Notes: generated by a model not told the origin, from the letters alone. Shown: positions 1 through 7,034, counted from the first letter of the stretch. The stretch: 8,003 nt of DNA from Elusimicrobia bacterium RIFOXYB2_FULL_48_7 (GCA_001800495.1 MGVM01000087.1:1-8003), one strand, 5' to 3'. Made by a program: numbers and translations.

Positions 1-445
1 TTATGTCGAAAAGCCGGCCGTTGGCGGCCTGCCGGTTGTATATGAAGTCAACGCTTATCATCAGGATGGCAAGAAAAATAACTTTCCTGTCAAACCCGAG
101 CTTTTCAAGGATTTTAAACCAGGCGAAAAGCCCCAGCAGGCCGAACAGCGCGGAAAGCATTCTCAGCCGGAAGAGCCCCACGCCAAAAATTTTAAACCAC
201 GCGGCTTCCGCGAGTATCCCGAGCGGCGGCTGGGCGTAGAAATGGGTGTCCAGCCCCTTCCACCAGGGCACGTACTCCACGGGGATTATGTCTTTCACCC
301 ACGGCATGCCCATGTAGCCGTGCTCAATGATGCTGACGGCGAGGTTGGGCTGTATCATCTCGTCCTGGTTGGGTTTCTGGACAAGTATCAGGGCGCCGGC
401 AAAGAAAATGTATAGCGCGAAAGGAATAAGGATGAGTTTTTTCAT
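1..445 (-). CDS. GT39/PMT-like membrane glycosyltransferase, N-terminal part (cut by left window edge)
   Basis: About 148 codons are visible before the window ends, starting MKKLILIPFALYIFFAGALI. The fragment has the N-terminal layout of the GT39/ArnT/PMT superfamily. There is a first membrane helix (about residues 4-22), then an acidic DE pair at 28-29 in the first outer loop, where this family keeps its catalytic or metal-binding acid. An HFYAQPPLG segment follows (about 68-76; family members often show Y/QPPL). Next come a GxxxFRLRMLSALFGLLG helix (about 88-105) and a further helix (about 122-135) ending in NRQAANGRLFD, which matches the R.D region after that helix. Enzymes of this family move a sugar from a polyprenyl-phosphate donor to a lipid, glycan or protein on the outer face of the membrane. 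Its ATG overlaps the TGA of the preceding B12-radical SAM gene by four bases, and a ribosome site (AGGGA) lies six bases upstream. The DNA first reads as a shadow on the other strand, but this frame is open to the edge and has the motifs. Family is fairly sure; substrate unknown. Confidence 0.85.
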   Translation of the reverse strand, partial: MKKLILIPFALYIFFAGALILVQKPNQDEMIQPNLAVSIIEHGYMGMPWVKDIIPVEYVPWWKGLDTHFYAQPPLGILAEAAWFKIFGVGLFRLRMLSALFGLLGLFAWFKILEKLGFDRKVIFLAILMISVDFIYNRQAANGRLFDI

Positions 446-1938
446 TTCTTTTCCCTGCTGAAATCCACGAATATCCTAAGGAAAGAAAGGCCGACTGTGA
501 AAACAAATGAAAGGAAGTAGTATATCTCTTTAGGATTTAAGTACCATCTTTTGGGAAGCGAGAACCAGCCCACGGGCCCGACCCGGCGCACCACCAGCTG
601 GATAACCCTCTTGGGCCTGAGCGAGAAGAAAAGGTTCATTTTAAGTATGTCTTTGCGAAGCTCTTTTTCTGTGGTTGTTGAAGGAACATAGGCAAGTTTC
701 GTGCTGACGAAGGGATTTTCAACCAGCGTGGCGCAGGCGTTGAGGTTTTCCCACTTGCCCACGATGTTGAGCCGGTTTTCCTTCTTCGCCATTTCAAAAA
801 GCTCGGTGCCCGGATAGGGCGTGGCGTTGTTGAAACGCACATAGTCCAGGTCGAGCTCCTTGGCGAGCTTGTAATCCTGCCAGCGCTCCTCCCTTGTTTC
901 CGTGGGAAGCCCGATTATAAAGGTACCGGAAACGTGGAAACCGAGTTTTTTCGTGAGCTTGACCGCTTTCACGACCTCCGCAACCGTTTCGCCTTTGTTT
1001 ATTATCTTCATCAATCGCTCGGAAGCGGTTTCTATACCATAATCAACAGCCCGGAAACCGGAATTTTTGAGCAGGGTCAGGATTTCCTCGTTGACTGAAT
1101 CGCTTCTGGCCTGGAAATCGAACTGGGCAATTTTATGAAATCCTTTTTCCTGGATGAGGTTGCAAAGCCGCCTGGTTCGTTCCTTGTTTACTATAAAATC
1201 GTCGTCGACGAAGGTTATGAATTTCTGCCCGTACTTGTTTATGAGGAGGTCCATCATCTCTATGACTTTTTCGGCGGGCATGTAGCGGTAGCTTCTGCCT
1301 GATATCGCCCGCTGGCTGCAGAAAATGCAGTTGAAGGGGCACCCGCGCGAGCTTGCTATGAAACCCAGGTTGTACCTTTCCTTGTGCGCTTCAAAAAGGT
1401 GGTAAGGGAAGTTCGGGATAGTGTTTATGTCGGGAAGTTTCGCCGGTTTGTTGTGCACCATTTTGCCGGAGGAATCCCTGAAGGATATGCCGTCAAGCTT
1501 CGTGTAATCCGCGCCCGTGGGCGCGGTCTTTTTTATGGCGTCGTACAGCGCGTCAAGCGTTTCCTCGCCCTCGCCCCTGACAACCACATCAATGAAACCG
1601 GATTCAAGCGGTTCTTCCGGAAGAACGGTCGGGTGGATGCCGCCGATAAGTACTTTTGAATCCGGGTAATTATTTTTCAGCATCTCCGCTATCTCAAGCG
1701 CCCGTTTTATTCCGCCGGTAACCGCGGTGATGCCGAAAATATAGGGCTTGCTGAGATTCTGGACGCGGGATGCGATCAATTCCGGAGTGACGGTATCGAT
1801 ATTGTCGTCGATTATCTCGGCGTGTTTGTTTTTTGAAAGCAGATAACCCGCCAAATTACCCAGCCCGATGGGCGGGCTCATGGGCACGTAGCGGAAAAAT
1901 TTTCCGAGTTTCTGTACTTTTGGGTTTATAAGGAGCAT
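442..1938 (-). CDS. B12-binding domain radical SAM protein (second of pair)
   Basis: This 498-residue protein has the two-domain plan of cobalamin-binding radical SAM enzymes (BchE, HpnP, HpnJ and similar). The N-terminal Rossmann-like B12 domain spans about residues 1-140, with YVPMSPPIGLGNLAGYL (18-34), an IGGIHPTVLPEEPL segment (98-111) and RGEGEET (121-127). The radical SAM core spans about 190-400. Its 4Fe-4S motif is SSRGCPFNCIFCSQ, with cysteines 200, 204 and 207 (CxxxCxxC). A VDDDF strand (244-248), a YGIET strand (300-304) and FIIGLPTET (340-348) follow. No DxHxxG cobalamin ligand is seen, which is usual for this class. The last 30 residues contain a hydrophobic run (about 472-490) flanked by basic residues, a likely membrane contact. 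Known relatives methylate unactivated carbons, form rings or build C-C bonds on lipids, pigments and antibiotics; the reaction here is unknown. The ATG start is four bases after the TAA of its neighbour, with GAAGG nine bases upstream. Confidence 0.93.
   Translation of the reverse strand: MLLINPKVQKLGKFFRYVPMSPPIGLGNLAGYLLSKNKHAEIIDDNIDTVTPELIASRVQNLSKPYIFGITAVTGGIKRALEIAEMLKNNYPDSKVLIGGIHPTVLPEEPLESGFIDVVVRGEGEETLDALYDAIKKTAPTGADYTKLDGISFRDSSGKMVHNKPAKLPDINTIPNFPYHLFEAHKERYNLGFIASSRGCPFNCIFCSQRAISGRSYRYMPAEKVIEMMDLLINKYGQKFITFVDDDFIVNKERTRRLCNLIQEKGFHKIAQFDFQARSDSVNEEILTLLKNSGFRAVDYGIETASERLMKIINKGETVAEVVKAVKLTKKLGFHVSGTFIIGLPTETREERWQDYKLAKELDLDYVRFNNATPYPGTELFEMAKKENRLNIVGKWENLNACATLVENPFVSTKLAYVPSTTTEKELRKDILKMNLFFSLRPKRVIQLVVRRVGPVGWFSLPKRWYLNPKEIYYFLSFVFTVGLSFLRIFVDFSREKK
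452..456 (-). promoter_or_regulatory. Ribosome binding site for the GT39-like gene at the left edge
   Basis: On the minus strand AGGGA is followed by six bases and then ATG (445-443). The site lies inside the last codons of the upstream B12-radical SAM gene. It supports both the chosen start and the ATGA overlap as a real translation junction. Confidence 0.6.
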
Positions 1939-1942
1939 GCTT

Positions 1943-3373
1943 TTAGGCCTTCTTATGGGGCATCAGCTTCGGGAAAAATGTCTGCAGAAAATAGTAGAAA
2001 TCCCTGTGCACCCTGAACCTGGCAATGCTTTTCACCAGCCGGTTAGCCAGGTACCTCGGGCTCAGGTAGAATTCGCGGTAAAACCTGTTGTAGTATTTGG
2101 TCATTGTCTCAAAACTTAAGTGCGGGTGGGTGTAAATGTCGCCCGCCCGGTGGAAATTGTACATTCTCCAGTCCCGGGTCTTTATGGCGCCGGCTTTTTC
2201 ATACTGGTCGAAAAGCTTCGTGCCGGGGAAAGGCATTGTTATGGTGACCTTGGCGAGGTCGGGCATTAATCTTTTGGCGAACTTTATGGTTTTGTTCATG
2301 GATTCTTCGGTGTCGGCGGGAAGCCCGAACATGAAAAATCCGATGCTCTCAATCCCCGCTTTCTTGACTATCTCCATGCACCTGATTGACTGCTCAAGTT
2401 TTATGTCCTTGTCTATGCTGTCCAGCGATGCCTGGTCGCCGCTTTCAAAACCGATGCCCATCTGGTAACAGCCCGCTTTTTTCGCGAGCTTGAAAAGCTC
2501 CAGGTCAGCGTTGTTCACCCTGATGCCCGCCGCCAGGCTCCACGGGAATTTCAGGTTTTCCTTAAGTATAAGCTCGCAGGTTTCCCTGGCGTGTTTTTTG
2601 TCCGCGCAAAACTGGTCGTCGATCACCCGCATCTCTTTGTAACCAAGTTTGAGCATCATCTTGATCTCATCGACAACGCGGCGGGCTGATTTCACCCTGT
2701 ATTTCCTGCCGGAAATGTTTTTGTTGCAGAAACTGCATTTTGCCGGGCAGCCCCTGCTTGTTTCCAGGTTTGTCACCGGCGATTCCCTGCTGAAGGATTT
2801 CGAACACATGTAATACTGCGTGTCGTAGAGGTCCAGCGCGGGCATCGGAAGCGAATCAAGGTCTTTAATCAGGTCTCTCTGGGGGGTCGCGGTGATTTTG
2901 CCGTTTTCTTTATAATAAATGCCATTGATACCGCTCCACGGGTTGCCGTCCCATATCTCGGCAATGGCTATCTCGCCTTCGCCGATAACGGCGATATCAA
3001 ATTCGGATTCTTTGAGAGCTTCTTCCGGCAGGGCTGACGCGTGCGGCCCGCCGATCACAAGCAGAACGTCTTTTCCGAACATTTTCCTGGCAACGCGGCT
3101 TATTTCGGCTGCTTCGTGGAAAAGCGGCGTGGTGCAGGTAACGCCGATGAACCTCGGCTGGGTTTCCTTGAGTGTGGGAACCAGCTTGTCGAAAGTCCCG
3201 TCAAGCCCGAGGTCGAGTATGCGGACCTTCGCGCCTTTTTCCCTCAGCACCGCCGCAAGGTTCGCGTAAGCCAGCAGCGGGTATATCTGCATCCCCGCGT
3301 GGAGCTTTGAGCCCGCGTAAGCGTTGAACGACGAAGGCACATTTATAAAAAGCGCGTCAATTTTGTCTGTCAT
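1943..3373 (-). CDS. B12-binding domain radical SAM protein (first of pair)
   Basis: This 476-residue enzyme has the same architecture as its downstream neighbour but is clearly diverged from it, so the two are not a recent duplication. The B12-binding domain (about residues 5-140) shows YPLLAYANLAAVLREKGAKV (31-50), a GVTCTTPLFHEAAEI strand-helix (77-91), GGPHASALPEEAL (108-120) and GEGE (131-134). A linker ending in LDSLPMPALDLYD (172-184) leads to the radical SAM core. There the motif SRGCPAKCSFCNK carries cysteines 209, 213 and 216. The core also shows IDDQF (251-255), GIGFESG (306-312) and a FFMFGLPADT segment (346-355). The C-terminal part (about 430-470) is rich in basic and aromatic residues and may lie on the membrane. 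The expected activity is SAM- and cobalamin-dependent methylation or other radical chemistry on a lipid, sugar or secondary metabolite; the substrate cannot be named. It starts 11 bases after the upstream GT39 gene with no visible Shine-Dalgarno sequence, so translation probably depends on coupling. Confidence 0.93.
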   Translation of the reverse strand: MTDKIDALFINVPSSFNAYAGSKLHAGMQIYPLLAYANLAAVLREKGAKVRILDLGLDGTFDKLVPTLKETQPRFIGVTCTTPLFHEAAEISRVARKMFGKDVLLVIGGPHASALPEEALKESEFDIAVIGEGEIAIAEIWDGNPWSGINGIYYKENGKITATPQRDLIKDLDSLPMPALDLYDTQYYMCSKSFSRESPVTNLETSRGCPAKCSFCNKNISGRKYRVKSARRVVDEIKMMLKLGYKEMRVIDDQFCADKKHARETCELILKENLKFPWSLAAGIRVNNADLELFKLAKKAGCYQMGIGFESGDQASLDSIDKDIKLEQSIRCMEIVKKAGIESIGFFMFGLPADTEESMNKTIKFAKRLMPDLAKVTITMPFPGTKLFDQYEKAGAIKTRDWRMYNFHRAGDIYTHPHLSFETMTKYYNRFYREFYLSPRYLANRLVKSIARFRVHRDFYYFLQTFFPKLMPHKKA

Positions 3374-3384
3374 TGGTTTTTAAG
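3374..3384 (-). other. Short gap without a ribosome binding site
   Basis: The 11 bases between the TGA of the GT39 gene and the ATG of the first B12-radical SAM gene are AT-rich (CTTAAAAACCA on the minus strand). They carry no AGG or GAGG core at a useful distance. The upstream gene's last codons also lack one near enough. Reinitiation by ribosomes finishing the upstream gene is the simplest explanation. Confidence 0.5.
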
Positions 3385-4905
3385 TCAATCAACCCTGTAA
3401 ATTTTAGTAATGCAGTTTTCTTGTTTCAGGAAAGCGTAGTAGCCGGGCCCGAAATATTTGTCTTCTATGGTGCCGGCAAGCGTGCAGTTATTTTCTATAA
3501 AGGGAAACACGTCCTTGTGGTTGTTGTCCCGGTTCCAGAAGAAAAACCCGTCATCCACTATCAGGTACCTTATTTTATTCTTTTTCACAACTTCGGCGAA
3601 AGTGTGGCTGGCTTTTATTTTCCCTTCTTTCGGGTCGTAATAAAGGTAATAGCCGAAATAATCCGTGAAATAGGGCCTGTCCTTTATGAAAGCGAACCAG
3701 TACACCGGCTGGCCGAGAATCGGCTCCTTGGTATCCGGGATGTATTTTTTCAGTTTCGCGGTGAAACCGTAGTAGTCCGCGTGGCGGAATTTTGCCAGTA
3801 TGTAGGCATCTTCCGCGGCAATGAGCAGGGCCGCCGCTGAAAGCATGGCTATGCCGGCAAGCTTTACGGGAATTCTCCGTGAGCCAATGAACGTTTTTAT
3901 CGAATCAGAGACTAATATTATAAACAATGGGAAGATAAAAATCAAATAGAAGTCCGTCTTGCTGGGCACCACGAAAATGAAGCAGAAAAGCATGCCCGAG
4001 ATGACGGAAAGAACCGCTTTCTGCCCGGGGCTTCTTTTCCAGAGCGCGTGAAGGATGGACACAAGGAAAATAGCCGCCAGGGCCATATTCCTGTGGAACC
4101 TTCCTTCCCAGAAAAACGTGTAGTAGCGGTTGAATTCGTTCCTGATCATTATAAAAACATTGTCTTCGGAAATGGGCGGCTTTTCCCACAGCCAGTAATT
4201 CTTCCACTGGTAAAAAAATGTCTGGCTGTCAGGCAGTATGTGCCAGCATATCCACCAAACGCCGCCGAGAGCCGCGCCTGCGGCAAGGGCAAGCGAACCC
4301 TTGAATTTAAGCTTTCTCACGTTCAACAGGGCAAGGCCGATAAGCCCGAAAACGGCAGTGACACCCGGCGGGTGAATGTCTATGGCCAGGCCCGAGACAA
4401 ACCCCGAAAGAAGCAAAACAGGAACTGAGTTTTTTTCAAGCCCGAGAGTGAAGAGGTAGATCGCCAGCATTATGAACGCCGCGACGGTTATGTCGGGACG
4501 CGCGAGGTGCGAGTGGAGTATGAAGAGGTATGAAAGCGAAAGAAAAATCGACGCGAAAACACCGGTGTTTTCATCAAAATAATGTTTTGTGACCTTGAAA
4601 ACCAGGAAAAGAAGCAGTAACCCGGTCAGGAAAGGGAAAAGGCGCGCCTGGAAAGGCCCAAGGCCAAGAATATATATAACCGCGGCGTTGGCAATGGTAT
4701 AAAACCTGCCGTAAACCGCGTGAAGTTTCTCAAAACCAAAATACGGGTTGCAAAGCCGCGAGCTGAAGTCGCCGTATTGTATAAGCGACCAGGAAAGCTC
4801 GGTGGAATGGGCGTCGTCCCACCAGATAAGCGGGTACTTGTCCAGGTAGAACAGGTTTACAGCGGTGTAAATCACGAAATAAAAAATCAGCGCGTACTTT
4901 TTCAT
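3385..4905 (-). CDS. GT39/PMT-like integral membrane glycosyltransferase
   Basis: This 506-residue polytopic protein has roughly eleven hydrophobic helices between residues 4 and 364, then a soluble C-terminal part (about 370-506). The family signature is the acidic pair D30-D31 (IWWDDAHSTE) directly after the first helix, where GT39/ArnT-like enzymes keep a catalytic acid. Further matches are a GLGPFQARLFPFLTGLL helix (81-97), HSHLARPD (131-138), matching the conserved R.D region, and DIHPPG (176-181) in a later loop. Family members use a polyprenyl-phosphate-linked sugar and work from the periplasmic or outer face. The final 130 residues hold no obvious known catalytic motif but contain KIRYLIVDDG (444-453), a strand pattern often seen in the outer domain of such transferases. 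The start is four bases downstream of the SPASM gene's TAA, with only a weak AGG ahead of it. Acceptor and sugar are unknown. It could alternatively be an oligosaccharyl-transferase-like protein of the same fold. Confidence 0.88.
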   Translation of the reverse strand: MKKYALIFYFVIYTAVNLFYLDKYPLIWWDDAHSTELSWSLIQYGDFSSRLCNPYFGFEKLHAVYGRFYTIANAAVIYILGLGPFQARLFPFLTGLLLLFLVFKVTKHYFDENTGVFASIFLSLSYLFILHSHLARPDITVAAFIMLAIYLFTLGLEKNSVPVLLLSGFVSGLAIDIHPPGVTAVFGLIGLALLNVRKLKFKGSLALAAGAALGGVWWICWHILPDSQTFFYQWKNYWLWEKPPISEDNVFIMIRNEFNRYYTFFWEGRFHRNMALAAIFLVSILHALWKRSPGQKAVLSVISGMLFCFIFVVPSKTDFYLIFIFPLFIILVSDSIKTFIGSRRIPVKLAGIAMLSAAALLIAAEDAYILAKFRHADYYGFTAKLKKYIPDTKEPILGQPVYWFAFIKDRPYFTDYFGYYLYYDPKEGKIKASHTFAEVVKKNKIRYLIVDDGFFFWNRDNNHKDVFPFIENNCTLAGTIEDKYFGPGYYAFLKQENCITKIYRVD

Positions 4906-4909
4906 GGGT

Positions 4910-5986
4910 TTACCTGAAATTCAGCATCAGTTTTATGAGTGTGCCGGGGTTATAGGCCAAGCTGTTCATAGTTGCGCATTCAAAAGTGCAGAAACAGCGG
5001 GAATCCTTTATGAGTTTGAGCATTTCCTTGAACTCCGGGCTTTTGAGCGCCTTTTCAATGTCGTAATCGTTTTTCCTGAGATCCGGAAAAATGAATTTCT
5101 TTTTCGGGAACACGTTTTCAAGCATTTCGCAGGGCAGTACGGCGCCTTTTTCTGAAATAACTATCATTTTCCTGCCGGCGGCGCAGTTAATTATCTGAGC
5201 GTTTTCCTTCATGATCCTGTGGGTTATGTCATACACGCCGAAAAGCACGTTGTCCAGCATCCGGAAATACGCTAGCGCGCCGGAGCGTTTTTTGTACTTG
5301 TTTTTAAGGTAATCTGTGGTTTTTTTATACTCTTCGGGAGTTATTTCCTTTGAATCCGCGCTCCTCGCGTCACCCCTGACTATTCCTATGCCCACGGGAA
5401 GACCGAACGCGCTGTCTATGTGGTCTATTATTTTTGTGATGTCATTTTTGTTGTAACTGCAGCAGGTTGTGTTTATCCTGAGGTCCAGATTTTTGTTTTT
5501 TTCCGCCAGGGTTTTGAGTTTTGTTATTGTTTCCGTGAGTTTCGCGTAATTTCCCTTCACGCCCCTGATCTCGTCGTGCTTTTCGCCTATCGCGTCAATG
5601 GAAACGGAGAATTTCAGGGTAATGCCGGGGTTTTCAGCAAGCGCTTTCGCAACAACAGCTTCAGCTTTGTCCGGGAGCAGGCCGTTTGTAGTGATGCCGA
5701 ACGACCTGGCCCCGCTGTTCCTGTAAAAATGCGAGATTATTTCAGGAAGATCGTCCCTGAGCAGCGGTTCCCCGCCGGTGAGCGAAATATGGAAAAGGTT
5801 TTTCCATTTTTGGCTGATGCGCAGGTATTCATCGGCTGTCAGCTCGTTTTTTCCGGCATTATCGGCGTTCTGCCAGTAGAAACAGGTCTTGCATTTCGCG
5901 TTGCACCTGGCCGTGACAAAAAATATCGCGTAATTTATTTTACCGGAAAGATGCCCCTTTAGCAATCTGGCCGCCTGCGAGATCAT
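4910..5986 (-). CDS. Radical SAM/SPASM domain protein
   Basis: This 358-residue protein begins with a short basic-hydrophobic stretch, then the radical SAM motif TARCNAKCKTCFYW with cysteines 28, 32 and 35 (CxxxCxxC). Other core motifs are LTGGEPLLRDDL (69-80, the SAM-binding GGEP), ITTNGLLP (98-105) and SVSIDA (127-132). The C-terminal part looks like a SPASM/twitch region that binds an auxiliary 4Fe-4S cluster: C268 in NCAAGRK, C286 in GAVLPCEML, then the compact CFCTFEC with C331, C333 and C337. SPASM proteins include peptide-maturing enzymes, sulfatase-maturing enzymes and enzymes in sugar or cell-surface clusters. No precursor peptide gene is seen nearby, so a role in the surrounding glycan/lipid cluster is the better inference. 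The start is firm: AGGAGG lies seven bases before an ATG that overlaps the GT2 stop codon. Substrate unknown. Confidence 0.92.
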   Translation of the reverse strand: MISQAARLLKGHLSGKINYAIFFVTARCNAKCKTCFYWQNADNAGKNELTADEYLRISQKWKNLFHISLTGGEPLLRDDLPEIISHFYRNSGARSFGITTNGLLPDKAEAVVAKALAENPGITLKFSVSIDAIGEKHDEIRGVKGNYAKLTETITKLKTLAEKNKNLDLRINTTCCSYNKNDITKIIDHIDSAFGLPVGIGIVRGDARSADSKEITPEEYKKTTDYLKNKYKKRSGALAYFRMLDNVLFGVYDITHRIMKENAQIINCAAGRKMIVISEKGAVLPCEMLENVFPKKKFIFPDLRKNDYDIEKALKSPEFKEMLKLIKDSRCFCTFECATMNSLAYNPGTLIKLMLNFR

Positions 5987-6999
5987 GCGCCGGCCTCCTG
6001 TTTATTTTTGGAAAGCGCGAGCTCGAAAAAGATAATTCCATTTTTAATACTGCCCACGCCAGCTATAGCGCCCGCGATCCAGGCGTAATTCCGCATGAAA
6101 GTTATTAGAAAGGTCTTTATGAAAGCCGCCGGCGAATATTTTTCGCCTTTCAGGACGTATAATAAGAATTTCAAGTTCATCAGACACAGCAGGATAACCC
6201 CCGCGGCAAGCGCTATCACTGACGGCACCGGCTTGAACGGCAATAAAAAAAAGCACGGCAGCATGATCATCTGCACGGCTAACTGATAAATCAGCGGGCC
6301 GCGCTTCGTGGGCCACTTGAACTTGAGCGTTTCGGGGTGTTTTATATTCACTTCGAGTATGTTCTTGAGCCAGGTGTACTGCTGTTTAAGGTATTCGCTT
6401 ATCTTTGTCTTGCAGAAATGGGACACCGTCAGCTCCGGGACAAGCAGTATGTCCACGCCAATCTTGTAAAGGTTGCCGCCGAATACCATGTCTTCGGCTA
6501 TGCGCCTGTCGCCGAACCCGCCGGACTTGAAAAACGTATCCTTACAGCACAGCAGGTTGTTGGAGCTGGAATGGTTCACGAAAACCCTTTCCCTGAAAAT
6601 GTGGAATGACGACTCGTACATCCGGTATTTGGACACGAACTGCGGGTTCAGGCTGACGGAATACTTGCCCGCGGCGGCAAGGATCTTTGGGTCGCTGAAT
6701 ATGTCATCTATGACGGAGAGATAATCTTTCGGCACCACGCAGTCGCTGTCGGTAAAAGCGAATACGTCGCCTTTGGCTTCCTTCGCGGCGAGGTTCCTGC
6801 CGACGCCGGGGCCGCGGTTCACGTCCGACTTCACCACCCTGCACCCGAAGCCCTCCGCTACCTTCGCCGAACCGTCCGTTGAGCAGTCGTCGTAGATCAC
6901 AACCTCGAACGGCTTGCCGTAGTCGCAGGCAAAAATAGACCCCAGACAGGCGGCAAGGTTTTTCTCATCGTTAAAGACGGGGATTATCACGGAAATCAC
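5983..6999 (-). CDS. Family 2 (GT-A) glycosyltransferase with C-terminal membrane helices
   Basis: This 338-residue protein starts directly in the first strand of a GT-A fold (MISVIIPVFNDEKNL). It has the nucleotide-binding DDCSTDGS (37-44), the metal-binding DxD as FTDSDC (82-87, D84 and D86) and the catalytic acidic pair ED at 169-170. QQYTW (206-210) takes the place of the Q/RxxRW motif. Two to three hydrophobic helices follow (about 236-256, 260-283 and 294-315), placing it at the cytoplasmic membrane. It should transfer a sugar from a nucleotide-sugar to a membrane-bound acceptor, perhaps polyprenyl phosphate or a glycolipid. The start codon is GTG. The in-frame codons upstream run into a TAA at 7011-7009, so no longer version is possible, and no Shine-Dalgarno sequence precedes it. 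It is the first gene of the cluster and overlaps the SPASM gene by four bases. Family is sure; donor and acceptor are not. Confidence 0.92.
   Translation of the reverse strand: MISVIIPVFNDEKNLAACLGSIFACDYGKPFEVVIYDDCSTDGSAKVAEGFGCRVVKSDVNRGPGVGRNLAAKEAKGDVFAFTDSDCVVPKDYLSVIDDIFSDPKILAAAGKYSVSLNPQFVSKYRMYESSFHIFRERVFVNHSSSNNLLCCKDTFFKSGGFGDRRIAEDMVFGGNLYKIGVDILLVPELTVSHFCKTKISEYLKQQYTWLKNILEVNIKHPETLKFKWPTKRGPLIYQLAVQMIMLPCFFLLPFKPVPSVIALAAGVILLCLMNLKFLLYVLKGEKYSPAAFIKTFLITFMRNYAWIAGAIAGVGSIKNGIIFFELALSKNKQEAGA
5994..5999 (-). promoter_or_regulatory. Strong ribosome binding site for the SPASM gene
   Basis: AGGAGG on the minus strand, seven bases before the ATG at 5986-5984, lies within the last codons of the GT2 gene. 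It is the best Shine-Dalgarno match in the window. It suggests the SPASM protein is made at a higher rate than coupling alone would give. Confidence 0.8.
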
Positions 7000-7005
7000 G
7001 GGTAC

Positions 7006-7034
7006 ATTTTATAACAAATTGCGGGTTTTATCAA
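7006..7034 (-). promoter_or_regulatory. Candidate sigma70-like promoter for the glycosyltransferase/radical SAM cluster
   Basis: Reading the minus strand, TTGATA (7034-7029, one mismatch to TTGACA) is followed by a 17-base spacer and TAAAAT (7011-7006, one mismatch to TATAAT). A shifted -10, TATAAA at 7013-7008, is also possible with a 15-base spacer. The -35 overlaps the TGA of pntA. Transcription would begin around 7000-6998, on the GTG start codon of the GT2 gene, giving a leaderless mRNA. Only sequence similarity supports this. Confidence 0.4.

Noticed and set aside
3..239. 78-codon plus-strand frame at the left edge
   Set aside because: The minus strand is open through the same stretch and carries GT39 features joined to a good start and ribosome site.
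3373..3840. 155-codon plus-strand open frame opposite the GT39 C-terminus
   Set aside because: Antisense to a well-supported gene, valine/phenylalanine-rich as expected for a complementary frame, and no ribosome site or domain seen.
5420..5962. 180-codon plus-strand open frame opposite the SPASM gene
   Set aside because: It lies wholly antisense to a gene with clear family motifs. Its translation has no recognisable domain and looks like a codon-bias shadow.
4910..5986. RiPP maturation locus
   Set aside because: No short precursor gene, protease or dedicated exporter is present; the neighbours are glycosyltransferases and B12-radical SAM proteins.
6996..7007. Four-codon ATG-TAC-CCG-TGA mini-frame overlapping the GT2 start, a possible leader peptide
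   Set aside because: Too short, no ribosome site, and it would lie at or before the proposed transcript start; most likely chance.
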